Source: Mesodorylaimus sp. YZB2_4
Lineage: Eukaryota > Nematoda > Enoplea > Dorylaimida > Dorylaimidae
Reading direction: 5' to 3'
Assembly (NCBI GenBank): GCA_030248295.1
Contig: JASANH010001440.1
Coordinates: 372,001 to 436,000, forward strand
DNA: 64,000 nt
Below are positions 15,513-26,945 of the stretch, piece after piece. How positions within the stretch are numbered: position 1 is the stretch's first letter; the number at the start of each line of letters is the position of its first letter. The notes under the pieces are model-generated. The model was not told where the DNA came from. It ran no database searches and worked only from the letters and a program-made list of their open reading frames with translations. The translations under genes were made by a program, and so were the position numbers.

Positions 15513-17210
15513 TTACACTGCGCTCGCGACAGCACTGTTGTCTCCAAGACTCCTTTCTTCTCGAGGCCGTTTTTGCTCTCTGCATTTTCTGAAATAATCA
15601 ATGCAAGTCACAGCTAATGCCAAAAATGATAAGCCACTTATGCCTAAATAAAAACTAGCGACACTCGCTAGCTGTGACATAAACTGCTCAGGGGAATGTT
15701 TCGTGGTCCAGGAAAATTCTGGGAAAGTATTAAAAACTGGCTCCATTCTCAGTATGAATTCAGATGGCTTGAATTCTTCTCTTCGATAACTGTCATAATC
15801 CAATTGCCAATTGTATGTCGTGTATTCACAAGCTACCTTGCATTTCTTCATGCAGGCATTTTTTGCAGATCTCGGTAATTCAGTGATATTGCATCGAGTG
15901 TACAAGCTGAAATTGCAATAGGGCAGTCCACGGGGATAACTGAGCCCAGTTTTTAATGTGAAAGGTACACACTGGCATCGTTTAATGGTCCACTCCTTTG
16001 TGCATTGCGTGAAACAGCTTGTCACACTCCCATTGTTTCGGCAGGTGTCTTGGCTCAAGCGTGTCTCCTTGGCTCTCATCTGCACACTGTACTTGAGAAC
16101 CACTTTCTCATTGAAGTGCCTCATATCGATCGGTGTTTGATAAATGTGCGAGCCAAATATTGGATCGATGGAGGTCACATATTGCATGTCGGTGTCGGGA
16201 AAGAGGAAGATCGACCTGCACTTATTCTTGTCTGATCCCGGCACAGAGCAGGTATTCGTTTGATTCAGGAGAGTGTCTTTAGTGAATACGAATCGATATT
16301 CTTTCCCAGTTGGCTTATCAATGGCAGGCAATGCTGTCCACAATCCGGTCATGCCTAATATGACAGGTTCATTTGCGTTCAACAATAAATCTATACAACT
16401 TGTGTTCACAACCGTCCCACTTCGAAATTCATCCGCGTCAGCGACCTCCTTGTAAATCATTCTGCCGCAAATAGCCTCGATCAATTCAGAATAAAGAATA
16501 TCTAAGATTCGATCACTTTGGTCGCACGCCTGCTCCACATGTAATCCCGGTTCTAAATCCACATGTTGGAGTCGGTAATCTCTCTGTGACACCCAGATCA
16601 TGTAGTTCATCGAAGACTGAAAAATGACTTCATTCCACGAAGAATATTCTTCATCGAGAGCATTCTTCCCATTGCTGTTGAACTCTTTGCAAAGTTTGCT
16701 CACAAATGCAACTGATAAGGACTTGGAAAGTGCCTCGAGGCCATACTTTTTATAACTCATGACACTCGGGTCGGTCCACACGTCCCAAGAGACATTGGCC
16801 AGCGTTTTACACAAATGACAATTTTCTATGTCAGTGCCATTTTCCAAATACCTTGCTAGAACGATTAGTTCATCAATTCCATGATTTCGAAATTTAGTGT
16901 CGGGAATAGTTATAACCATGCGTGGGGGCTTGAATCTTTCATCCATTATGATGACTTGAACTTGAGTAGCAACATTATTTTCTCTATATTCGGCAAAGAG
17001 AGGCAGTAACTCGCTGATAGCTAAGGTTATCAATAATATGAGGCCAATTATCCAAATTATAAGTTTTGTCAACTTCTGCATATTCAGGCCGCAACGCTGG
17101 CCTAAATTATTTTGAATGGAGTGAATACAAGTCGAGTTTTTGTCTGGGGAATTATTCGCGATGGCCATGAGACGCACTTTGGCAGCCTTTATGTTGGATG
17201 GGTATGACAT
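15513..17210 (-). CDS. DEG/ENaC-family sodium channel subunit, intact
   Basis: Single-exon frame of 565 residues, typical for the degenerin/ENaC/ASIC family of trimeric, amiloride-sensitive cation channels. TM1 is about residues 49-68 ('KLIIWIIGLILLITLAI'). A long extracellular loop with more than a dozen Cys follows, including a late cluster ('CFTQCTKEWTIKRCQC', 'CMKKCKVACEY') like the family's cysteine-rich domain. TM2 holds 'YLGISGLSFLAL', whose G-x-S matches the selectivity-filter motif. The tail is short and basic. The usual N-terminal His-Gly gating motif is not evident, so this is a divergent member. The start is the first ATG of the frame. A broken paralogue lies at 23467-25229 in the opposite orientation. 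The gating stimulus cannot be inferred. Confidence 0.9.
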   Translation of the reverse strand: MSYPSNIKAAKVRLMAIANNSPDKNSTCIHSIQNNLGQRCGLNMQKLTKLIIWIIGLILLITLAISELLPLFAEYRENNVATQVQVIIMDERFKPPRMVITIPDTKFRNHGIDELIVLARYLENGTDIENCHLCKTLANVSWDVWTDPSVMSYKKYGLEALSKSLSVAFVSKLCKEFNSNGKNALDEEYSSWNEVIFQSSMNYMIWVSQRDYRLQHVDLEPGLHVEQACDQSDRILDILYSELIEAICGRMIYKEVADADEFRSGTVVNTSCIDLLLNANEPVILGMTGLWTALPAIDKPTGKEYRFVFTKDTLLNQTNTCSVPGSDKNKCRSIFLFPDTDMQYVTSIDPIFGSHIYQTPIDMRHFNEKVVLKYSVQMRAKETRLSQDTCRNNGSVTSCFTQCTKEWTIKRCQCVPFTLKTGLSYPRGLPYCNFSLYTRCNITELPRSAKNACMKKCKVACEYTTYNWQLDYDSYRREEFKPSEFILRMEPVFNTFPEFSWTTKHSPEQFMSQLASVASFYLGISGLSFLALAVTCIDYFRKCREQKRPREERSLGDNSAVASAV

Positions 17211-17284
17211 ATGTTAAGTGAAATGACACTCTCCACCATCGTACTGGTGTTAAATATCACTTTAAATGGGTAGGTGTACCCCAT

Positions 17285-17449
17285 CTAGGTGTGTGACCGT
17301 ACATCGATATGCAAACAGTTTCCTGCGCAGCCCTGCCATGCTCTTTTTGGGGTAAATGCGTCAGTTTCATAAATTCTCTCACGCACTCGTGTATTTTTAT
17401 GAACTAAAATCAACAGAGACCAAATTATGCATGTGAGTAATTTTCGCAT
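17285..17449 (-). CDS. Possible small secreted peptide
   Basis: A 54-codon frame starting at 17449. The N-terminus is hydrophobic and signal-like ('MRKLLTCIIWSLLILV'), and a Lys-Arg pair is followed by 'AWQGCAGNCLHIDV', which could form a two-cysteine loop. This is the plan of a small neuropeptide or secreted-peptide precursor, but I recognise no family. A longer frame in the same phase starts at 17611. No paralogue is seen in the window. Confidence 0.3.
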   Translation of the reverse strand: MRKLLTCIIWSLLILVHKNTRVRERIYETDAFTPKRAWQGCAGNCLHIDVRSHT

Positions 17450-17611
17450 GGAGTTTGTTCTAAAAATTCTCTTTGTTTTAGTGACATTTCTGGATACATG
17501 AGTTGAGGAATAGGAAAATCGAGAAAACTCTGCTCGTCGGGCTTTTTGTAAAATAGTACTGTAAGTGAGAACGCCGCGTGCAATATTTTCCATTTTTAAC
17601 TTTTTTCTCAT

Positions 17612-18677
17612 GATTGTTAAGGCTGCTAATTAAAAAAGTTGGAAAAAAGAAAAAACCTCACGCTTTCTGACACGACTTACTTGCGTGCAAACCTAATGTT
17701 ACCTCAAGCAGCGTCGCAACATACAGTAGACCTGCTCAACATACATCAACTGACGAAATCAACATGGAAAAGGTAACACAAGGAGTCGAATTCTGTTGGC
17801 CAATATTCTGAAATATTGATTCCTGGCTGAAGAAAGCATACTGAAAAGTTTCAAAGGAATGTCTGTTGTGGGTCAGGAGCGACTGGCAGTCAAAATGATC
17901 ACACTGTTACAATGCTACAAGGGACGTGAACCCGTACTCTTATAAAGGGTCAAATTCAAATGTCCGCCTCGTCATCTGACACTTCATAGCTGGCCAATCT
18001 TCACTGGCGTTGACCAATGATCAAAGACGGCAACAGCTCTCAAAAATCCTCTAAGAGAGTCGTCTGCAAACTGGGACAGGGACATAAATATAATTCGTGG
18101 TCACCGTCCACTGTAAGAGCGCATTTCACAAGTACTTTAACTATTAATACAGTAGCTATGATTATTCATTAATCAGACGCTTTTTTGCACCCCTTAAAAA
18201 GGGCATCGCAAGCAGTCGTTTATAATTTATTCAAGTTGTATTAGCAGCTGTTTAGAGGACAAAACCAGGAACAATAAATGCTATCATTCCACCCTGCTTA
18301 TTTTCACTTTCAGACTTGTGCCTGCTATACCTAGATATTCATGCACATAAATCATCCCTATTAAACCAGTTATCATTTAACTATATTTTACTCTGCCAGC
18401 ACACAACTGGCTGGCGAAAACAAATACACTTTTTAAAACGTGCCCCGCGACCAGAGCGAAGCGGTAACTGAAGAAAGAATCCGCCTAGACTAGGCAAATA
18501 CTTTTATCGATCAGGTGTAAAAGCGAGAAAGTTGTGGATAGCGATTCACTTTACCATCAACGCAGGTGGATTCATCGCGTACATTTGCTGCTGGTTCATC
18601 TAATAGTGCTTAGCGCCAGTGTGCTCACTCGTCATTCTCCCAAGTTTTTGGTTCTCAACACTTATTTAGACCGAGGC
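17612..18677. other. Spacer, probable dehydrogenase promoter region
   Basis: No supported gene. The region just upstream of 18678 should hold the Ldh2-type gene's promoter and 5' UTR; no clear TATA box was seen. Confidence 0.35.
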
Positions 18678-20775
18678 ATGGCGAGCAGTAAGACTGAGGA
18701 ACCAGAGGGTGTACCAGTAAGGAAAGAAGAGGTAAGATTGGCAGAAAGCTGCTGTTGTTGAAGTAGGAACTGTTTCTGTCTCTGCAGGTCAAGCGATTTA
18801 TGGTCGATTGCATGATTAAAGCTGGTGCAGAAGAATCGCACGCATCTCAACTAGCTGACACGCTTGTCAGTGGTGATTACAGAGGGCACTACAGTCATGG
18901 CCTGAACAGACTGGGTAGTAGGCGCCTTCCTTCATTCGAGATAGAACAGTCATTTCCACTTGGATTTCCAGACATGTACGTCAAAGAGGTAAAAAGCGGT
19001 TTGTGTCTCGGACGTGGCCAGCCGGAAGTCTTACAAGAAAGGCCAGCAACAGCTTGGGTGAATGGAAAAAATTTACTAGGTCCAGTTGTTGGAAACTTTT
19101 GCATGGATTTGGCTATCAGGAAAGCAAAAGAATTCGGAGTTGGTTGGGTTGTTGCGAAAGGTAAATATAGTCCTTAACTTTGATCTTTGCGAGAAAAGTT
19201 TTCCTTTGTCATTTTTCGTGCAACTGGTCCATAGAACCAAAGAAGAGCAAACCCGACTGATGTTTTAGGGTCTAACCACTTCGGTATCGCTGGATGGTAC
19301 TCGATCAGAGCGGCAGAGCAAGGATTGCTTGTAAACAGTGACGTAAAATTCTTTTATCCTTGCCTTATCTTCACCACTCTTTGTTTAGGGCATGGCGTTT
19401 ACAAACACTTCGCCTCTTATGTTTCCAACGCGCAGTAAAGAGGTACAGCCTTTCTTTTGCCGCAGGTGCAGTTGCGCTGAATGGACGCTTGACTCTTCAC
19501 AGATCGCGCTTGGCACTAATCCTCTAACGTTGGCCGCGCCAGGTCAGAATGGCGATCAGTTTGTGTTGGATATGGCTACAACAGCAGTGGCTTTTGGGAA
19601 AATTGAATTGGCTGATCGCAAAGGGGAGCCAATTCCAAACGGATGGGGTGCCGATGCTAATGGGATGGTAAGGAAAAGTTGTCAGCAGCCTTTCTGCCTC
19701 AAATTTTTGTGCTCTCAGGAGACAAATGACACAAGGGCGTGTTTGACGGATGGCGGCCTATTACCATTGGCTGGATCTGAGATATGCTGTATGTGCGACC
19801 AACAGTCTTGGAGTCTGCTAGGAAGCTGCAACTATTTTGCTTCAGGTGGTTACAAGGGATACGGCCTGGCCGTCCTGGTTGAGATCCTGTGCGGCATATC
19901 AGCAGGCGCCGACTGGGGACCACACGTCCGACGTTGGAAAACAGCAGATAAGGTCGCAAATTTAGTAAGAACGACTTTCCTTGCACTCGCACCACTGTAG
20001 TACCCGAACCTTATTTTCTTCAGGGACAATGTTTTGTTGCCGTTGATCCACAGTCCTTTGCGCCAGGTTTCGAAGGCAGAATGCAAGAATTCATGGAGGA
20101 CCTTCGGCATTTGCAGCCAGTAGGCACAATATCATTTGCACTGCACTTCAACATTACATGGGCAGCATATGAAATCCTTGGCTCGCCCTGGGCTCACTAT
20201 CGTTGATAAGAGGATGACCCAAGCCGCAGAAACAGTCCCACACAGTCCCGACATCTCGCGTGGAGTTCACCGCAGCTAACACACCGCAACGGCCGTACTG
20301 AATCTTAACTCAGGGAGCGGCCCGATGTGTCGGCCGTCGAAGGGGCTCTGACGGACCTGCGGCCTAAGATCAGGAATTGCAGACGTCCCCAGTCCCATTC
20401 CAGCAAGCCAAACCAGTCACTTGACCTCGATCCCGTTTTCGGTATTGCGCATGGCCTTGACATAGGAGAGGCAGACCGGGTCCCTGAACCAATGCACTGA
20501 TAGGTGCAGAGGAGCTCCCACGCCTATTACACGTGTGACTTTTTCAGATTGATCCTCAGAAGCCAGTTTTAGTAGCGGGCGACCCTGAACGTGAGAACAT
20601 GGCTAAATGCGACCAAATAGGCGGTATTCCGTATCATCCGAATCAAATTACCCACGCTGTCAGTTCAAAAATAGAAAATCGAAGACAATATTAACGCTGC
20701 TGTTTTTAGATTGAACTGGCAAAAGAATTGGGAGTTCGTCCAATGGAAACCATTAGGACACCACGTACAAGCTAA
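18678..20775 (+). CDS. Ldh2-family malate/L-lactate (2-hydroxyacid) dehydrogenase
   Basis: NAD(P)-dependent oxidoreductase of the LDH2/MDH2 family, structurally unrelated to ordinary LDH. It oxidises 2-hydroxyacids such as malate or L-lactate; the substrate here is not determinable. Eleven exons: 18678-18731, 18788-18914, 18972-19160, 19269-19330, 19389-19442, 19503-19667, 19719-19788, 19846-19964, 20024-20119, 20548-20658 and 20710-20775. Total 1113 nt (370 aa), with all phases consistent. Landmarks are 'GDYRGHYSHGLNR', 'VGNFCMDLAI', 'GSNHFGIAGWY' (catalytic His segment), 'MAFTNTSP', 'LGTNPLTLAAPG', 'KGEPIPNGW', 'GYKGYGLAVLVEIL' and 'PYHPNQI'. Intron 9 (20120-20547) is unusually long and more GC-rich than its neighbours, perhaps an inserted repeat. 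An AATAAA lies 35 bp after the stop. Confidence 0.95.
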
Positions 20776-20809
20776 TTGCTGGCCGTTTGTAAAAGATATT
20801 GCAGAAAGA

Positions 20810-20815
20810 AATAAA
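20810..20815 (+). promoter_or_regulatory. Poly(A) signal of the dehydrogenase gene
   Basis: A canonical AATAAA 35 bp past the TAA stop at 20773-20775, in the right orientation and at a normal distance. Confidence 0.6.
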
Positions 20816-21626
20816 CAAAGAATGAAGCCGTCTGTAACCACAGAAAACCATTAATCAGATGATGATTTTTAAAAAAATGCTGCAGACGTCACAACTTGCT
20901 TACTTATTCACATGATTAAACCTTTTGCATTTCTTTTGTCCAACTCAGTCTCGCCGTCATGACGCTATTCGCAGCTTCTGCCCACTCCTCTCTCGCATTG
21001 TCCTCGCTCGTGTAAACAGGTGGAGTGCACCAGTTAATTAAGCGGCTGAAAAATCAGGCCTTCTCCAAGCCACAGATAAGCATCGTCAACAGGAGGGCGA
21101 CTTCTAAGTCTCTTGGGAGCAATGGACATCTTTCCCCTGACACCCCTCAGCTTAATCCATTGCTTTTACGCCCGCCCGCACTTTTACCTGTTCGTATATG
21201 TACATATCCTGGAGTTACGCCAGGCAGCTTTCCTGTGCGACCTCCGCCCGGCATTCAGTTTCTCATTAGACCTCGGAACGTTGTCCTGTTTGAAAACTTT
21301 ACACGCTCTTTGATGGGGAAGGTACGTAAACAATACAAAATTGGACCCCGCCGCTCGTTTGTCGTACAGAAATGTCATTTCCTTCATTAACCCTTTTGGT
21401 TGGCCGGTCTGCAAATGCCAGGATGCGATTTGTACAGGGTTGCACTTTTCCGTGTCTAACGTCCTCGAGGTTGTAATCGTTTGTGGCGGGTTTTCAGGGA
21501 CAAGAAAATTTTTTAATATTAATGCTTCTAAGGTGACGAATTACGCAGCCGACGATTTAGTGCGTCATTGCCAACTATATCATCTCAGCACTTTCTTTTA
21601 CCTCTTCTAATGAAAATCTGCTGACC
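20816..21626. other. Spacer upstream of DH44/CRF-like precursor 1
   Basis: Contains open frames at 21025-21390 rich in Pro and Arg with no recognisable domain. No TATA box was found at the expected distance from 21627. Confidence 0.35.
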
Positions 21627-22031
21627 ATGCCCAAGCAGTTGGCTAGCTTACTCATTCTTATTGTGACCGCCCATATTTGTACGGCAGCAAAACATTCTGG
21701 ACATCCAATGGCTTCTGTCATCCACAAACGTTCAACTCGCTCATTGCCCCAACTTATTTTGCAACAATTCGCAAAACTAAATGAGACCGAGAAAAAAGAA
21801 CTTTTGCGTCAACTGGCCTCAACTGCCACCACCAGCTCCCATCAACCCGCTGATGATAATTTGAGTGAATTAAGCGAATATCGCAGACCTGTTGGAAAAT
21901 TGGACGAAATGGCGCAAGAATTCAGCCACTCTCTATTCGTCTTGGAGGCACTGATCAGACATCAACGTGTAAGAGGCAGAAAACAGAAAATTTTATCCAT
22001 AACAAGAAAAATGTTGGAGCAAGTGGGTTAG
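21627..22031 (+). CDS. DH44/CRF-like neuropeptide precursor 1
   Basis: A 134-residue secretory precursor. The signal peptide is 'PKQLASLLILIVTAHICTAA'. An acidic and basic linker follows. After a dibasic site (EYRR) the C-terminal peptide is about 46 residues long, begins PVGKLDE, contains 'HSLFVLEALIRHQRV', and ends 'RKMLEQVG' directly before the stop. A C-terminal Gly at the stop codon is the normal substrate for peptide amidation, giving RKMLEQV-amide. Length, position at the precursor's C-terminus, amphipathic helical character and an ending like (N/R)-R-x-L/M-L-x-x-I/V-amide are features of corticotropin-releasing-factor and insect diuretic-hormone-44 peptides. It aligns along the whole C-terminal part with the gene at 41664. 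The family assignment is inference from pattern; the secreted amidated-peptide reading is stronger. Confidence 0.65.
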   Translation: MPKQLASLLILIVTAHICTAAKHSGHPMASVIHKRSTRSLPQLILQQFAKLNETEKKELLRQLASTATTSSHQPADDNLSELSEYRRPVGKLDEMAQEFSHSLFVLEALIRHQRVRGRKQKILSITRKMLEQVG

Positions 22032-23466
22032 AGGCTAAACCAACCCCGAGCTACCCCGAATACTCGATATTGACAGAATTTATCTTGTGTATTTACAGTA
22101 TGTGCACGTGTTGAGATTTTACTATTTGCTCGTTGATACGCCAGTGTATGCCAGATAAGCATGTTAGAACGGGTAACAGTCATTCAGTAACCTTGTGCAC
22201 TCTTGTCCCACAGTACTCATTATTTTTCGATGGCACGAAAATTACATGTCAGTTGTTTATATTCGAAGAGCAATTCAATGGTCTGCTGCTCGAAAAAGGT
22301 TATATTTTTTGGCTGCTAAACGCAAGGCAAGGTCTAATGAATCTAGGAAAATGAAAACAGTTGTCGTCGACGGTTTTATGGAAGTATCTACAGTAAATCT
22401 GTCTTTGACCTTGCTCTTTGTAAACGGACGATGAGGAAAGCGACCGCTGGCAGAGAGGATTGGTCAAATCACACATATCACAGAGTACAATTCAACTTAT
22501 GCACCTCTAACTCTTACCAACTTTAGTACGGATCTTCACATTTGTAAGCGTTTTTGATAGGAATAAGGTTGTATCAAATGAAGGCGTCCAGGATTAGTGC
22601 GAGATATTCGAACCTCTAAGATATGTCTCAATGTACAAGCACATGCATTGTAGTGCGATCTTTTCAAAGCTGGTCGCGTGACTCTTTCTTATCCCAGCTT
22701 TGCAGATGCCCGCTGAGAACACTGTTGTGGTACAGTGAGACTATATCTCGAGTGAATGCCTAAAATACCTCCTGGTGAGACTTAGTTCAGGCATCCTACG
22801 CCTCACCGGGTTATTGATACCCAATCAGTCTTCACCATTTCTAAAGACGAGCTTAGTGATAGCTCACACGTAGGCTCACAATAATCATGCCGGCTTAGGT
22901 GCATCGCTAAGACTGTTCTAAATCAAGCATCTCATCTATTAGAACTCCTCAGTTCGATTGTGGGAGGATTGTGCTGTTTATATTCCAAGCTAAATATGGT
23001 AGGTAACGTACGAGTATTCTTCAAAGCCAGCACCTGCACATTCTGCTTGTAACCAGAAACTACATCTGCAAAAATCAATAAATGTTAAGAATGGAGAGGA
23101 CTTCGGAAGAAAGCACTTTTTGAAAGGAGATACGTCAGGAACTTGAACCTTGCTCGACAATGTTGGTGACACGCTGGTTTTCATAATGGAGTTTTTGTAG
23201 ATATTTGCGCATACGCTCAACTTAACCAGCTGTCCATGTTTCCATTTCCACGTAGGTTATTTGATCACAGTGAGGTTTCAGTTTCTGATCCGCCTGCTAA
23301 ATTACTTTACGTTGGAGGAGAGACGACTAAATCACGCCCCCACAATTTCTATATTTCGCGACTGCCATGGCTGAAGCGGTGGGTCGAAAAGAATGTTCAG
23401 CTGTTATGGCGAGAACTTTCCATTCAAGTAGAAATAGTTTACATTGGAACACCCACCTGATTACTA
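22032..23466. other. Spacer with no supported gene
   Basis: Only short frames. The frame at 23236-23460 lies upstream of the broken channel but does not resemble its N-terminus. Confidence 0.4.
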
Positions 23467-25229
23467 GATGTTACGAAAATTATAATCTGGTCAGTGGGCT
23501 GCACTTTATTGCTCATATTGACCATTCATGATTTTCTACCTTTATTGTCCGAATATAGAAATAATAATGTTGCTACGCAGGTAGGAGTTGTGTTGGTGGA
23601 TGAAAATTTCAGACCTCCCCATGTGATTATAAATTTCCCACAATGCAAAATAAGAGACAAAGATAACGATGACCTATTGAAGCAGCTCGATATTTATATG
23701 GTAGTGGGAGTGACTGGGAGGAAAATTGTGAAGCGTGTAGAAAATTGGCAAAGGATGTTGGGATGTTTGGAATGATTTGAACATGACTAATTATTGTGAT
23801 TTGGGGTTGGACACAACTTACAACGCCCTATCGTTGACATTCAAAAATCGATTGCTTGCTCCAAACACAACCTACAAAGAAACTGTCCTTGAAAACGAGT
23901 ATTCTTTGTGGAACGAAGCCCTTATCTCCTCTACGATGAACTATTTCATGTGGTTAACCAAACGAGACTATCGCTTGGAAAGTTTAGATTTAGGCCCAGG
24001 CCTGCATCTCGATCAAAGCAGTTCTACAAAGCAGAATGATCGTTATCTAGATTTTTTGTTTTTACAAATGATGAACATAATTCGCAAAAAACTTAGCCTT
24101 CTCGAAATAGATAAATCGACAGAATTTAGACGAGGTACCCCGACAAGTAGGACGTGCATTGATTTGCTTCAGAAGCAGAATGTGCCCGTTGTGTGGCAGA
24201 CGACAGGGCTCTGGATACCTCTACCAACACTGGAAAAACCCGCTGTCAAAGAATATCGATTAGTTGACACTCAACTGAACGAGTCGTGTCGCCTTTCGAG
24301 AAATTCATCAGATCCATAAATCTCCAGTCTAATCACAGTTTTTCCTGATATTGGCGTGCAATACTCGACAAATATCGATCCTTTCTTTGCTTCTCACATT
24401 TATCAAACACCACTCGAATCGATACACTCGAGTCAAAGAGTATTAGCCAAGCACAACGTGCAAATGAGAGCCAAGGAAACACGTTAAAAAAAACACTTGT
24501 AAAAATGGGACCTGCGTAACTGCTAGTTTTGTTCGATTCACAAAGGAGTGGATCATTCAAAAATGCAAATGTGTTCTATTTACATACCGACATGGATTAA
24601 TTTACTCGGCTGATTTGCCCTATTGTAATTCCGCACACTATGCAATTTGCAACATAACATTCTTGCCTGGTTCAACCGGAGATACTTGCATGACCAAGTG
24701 TAAAGAATGCTGTCAAAACACATCCTACGTGTGGCAAATTGATTACGACATTTATCAGTCGCCAAACACAAACAGTACAGAATTCATATTGCGCATGGAA
24801 CCAAATTTTGATGCATTTGCCGAATTTTCATGGACAGTAAAAAATACACCGGAACAATTTTTTAGCCAGTTGGCTGGTATTGTTAACTTTTACCTTGGCA
24901 TTAGCGGGCTCTCCTTCTTAGCATTTTCATCAGCTTGTTTGAACCTAATAAAAAGCTGCTGGCATTTGACGCAAGAAAGAAAAGCGAAGGAAAATTCGAA
25001 AAGGGGACCATCAGGAAAATTGGAAAGCGGGCTAGAAAATGAAGACAGATTGGAAAAATCGATTAAACTGAAGGCATTTGGGACAAAGTTGGACGAAGAA
25101 GAACTCGTTTTGAGGTTGGCTGATGCAATAAAGGAAAAGCTGAAATTAGACATAGAAAGCGCTCTTGACATCAAATTCGCGGCAGCATTTGCGTCAAGGC
25201 TAAATGCCAGCATGAGCGAATCGACCTAG
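23467..25229 (+). pseudogene. DEG/ENaC-family channel paralogue, frame-disrupted
   Basis: Follows the intact channel at 15513-17210 nearly end to end: TM1 'IIIWSVGCTLLLILTI', then 'YRNNNVATQVGVVLVDE', 'EYSLWNEALISSTMNYFMW', 'SHIYQTPLESIHSS', 'VQMRAKETR', 'CMTKCKECCQNTS' and TM2 'YLGISGLSFLAF'. The frame is broken repeatedly: a shift near 23700 after 'QLDIYM' (the next matching words 'WEENCEACRKLA' are in another phase), stops near 23775, a TAA at 24317-24319, a TAA around 24485 followed by shifted fragments, and a return to frame by about 24600. The last 200 codons are clean and include a charged cytoplasmic tail of roughly 85 residues, much longer than in the intact paralogue. Probably a recent pseudogene, though the open C-terminal third is notable. 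Confidence 0.8.
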
Positions 25230-25677
25230 GGAGACCCTCATATGAAACCATATTTTACTTGATGGCAAAGGCATATCGCGATAGTAGTCTATTTTGCATG
25301 CTCTACGGCTTTATTGGGATGCCGCTGAAATCTGGTCATAGCCAATATAGGCCGGTTATTTTATTTTTTTATTTGCTGCTATATCAGCTGAACGCGTGAG
25401 CTTGGCTCTGAGTGTATAGTACATGAAATATGGTTTTAACAGGCATTATCGTACTTAGTTAGCTTCATCCGAAATACAGAGCGGCGCACGTTCGCGTCAG
25501 ATGCTATTGTTTCTCTGGTATCGGAGGAATATGTTTTTGCATGATTAGGCTACTGCATAACCTTATTTTTCCAAAAAAAAGGAAAAATTTATGCTGATAT
25601 TGCACTGTTGTTGCACTATTCAGACGTGATAAATACCAGGAGTTGCACTCTTCGTCACAAACATCGCTAATGTCCGA
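25230..25677. other. Spacer with no supported gene
   Basis: AT-rich. I see no coding or structured element. Confidence 0.4.
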
Positions 25678-26125
25678 TTAGTAGCCTTTCTTCACTTCAT
25701 CGACTCTGGACGTCCCAGTGATTTCGAATTCGAACCAAGGCACATCGACTTCTTCAGCAGACAACTTTCTCGGTCTCAAAGAGCGCACCTTCCAAAAGTA
25801 AAATCCAGGCTGGATGAATGTTTTGTTCCAGTACGTTTCAGTGGTGGCGCTGTGCATAAAATTGTTTTCGTTTGACGAATAAATAATTAGGTCGTATTTG
25901 AAGGCACCAACAACGCCAGTCCAGCTGAAAGTGATTTCTTCACGGACCCCAAGTTTCTGGTGATGTTTCGGATTCAAGCGGGTAGGGGACGGCACATGAC
26001 ACAATGCTATAAATGACACCAATGAGAGGCTATCTGTAAAAAAAGACATCAGTTCTAGACAGCTTAGCATCCTTACTCAGTTGAAAGCAGAAGGCCACTA
26101 AAAATGCAGCAGTGAAACCCGCCAT
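25678..26125 (-). CDS. Small protein with one fibronectin-III-like domain
   Basis: Two exons on the minus strand, 26125-26077 and 26033-25678, joined by a 43 bp intron (gtaagg...tacag) in correct phase, encode 134 residues. The N-terminus is hydrophobic over about 30 residues ('MAGFTAAFLVAFCF', then 'SLSLVSFIALCHV'), fitting a signal peptide or signal anchor. The rest looks like a single beta-sandwich of the fibronectin type III kind: 'EITFSWTGVVGAFKYDLIIY' (B-C strands), a Thr-rich middle, 'PGFYFWKVRSL' (F strand) and a final strand 'WFEFEITG'. No further domain follows, so it is probably a small secreted or membrane-tethered adhesion-like protein. Its partner is unknown. The neighbouring ABCG gene is transcribed in the same direction but shows no functional link. 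Confidence 0.6.
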
Positions 26126-26945
26126 GGTGCTAGAAAATATAGGCGCTACTATAGTGGTGAAGGAGAGGTGTTCTGAAAATGTGGTAGCTGAAGTTAGGCC
26201 AGAAAATACTTTTATATTTTTAAGGTTAGTCATTCGTGACCAAGCGAATTGAACATTCATGAACTCTTGAGCTGCGCGTACGGTCTGTCTGACGATGACT
26301 TGTCTTGCTGGAGCACTGATCTATATCCTAACAAAAGTGCTAAGCACGCAAAACACACGTAAAAATTTCAAAAACAGGTGCTAAATTTTATGTTGGTGAT
26401 ATCATTCGGCGTGCCTGAACTAATCGTGAGTAAATTAACCTATGACTAACGATACCAAAGCATGTACCGTATAAAAGTGCTGTGGACTTTGCCTGCTGTG
26501 GAATTTGTCTTTGTTGTCAAAATGGTCAAGTTTTGTTTGTTGAGAAAATGCTTATCGTAAGAGGAGAACTATGTCTTCACTCGTTGCGGGAGCTAGTGTG
26601 CGGATGTTTTTTGTTTTAGAATTACGCGTTGTACAGAGGTATTCAACTAGCTAGGATGCATGTAGATAGAGCAGCTAAGCTGAGAGGGTGAGATCAAACA
26701 GGAGATAGCAGCACCTAGATCAGTGCCAATTTCATTTCTTTTCGCATATATTGCTTGGTTTATCAAGGTCACGAAGACAAGAAGAAAGATAGACAATCGA
26801 TACAAATTGTGATAAATTGATCAAATTTGAATTTAGCGGGTTTTGTACTTAGAATAAATGCTACTGGAAAAAAAAGATGCAAACTGGACGGGGATCGATA
26901 TAAGTGAAAAACGGGGAAACGATCTTTTTAAATCTTCAGAAAAAT
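26126..26945. other. Spacer between the FN3-like gene and the ABCG gene
   Basis: Contains the promoter side of the FN3-like gene and the 3' UTR of the ABCG gene (both minus). No further gene is supported. Confidence 0.4.
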
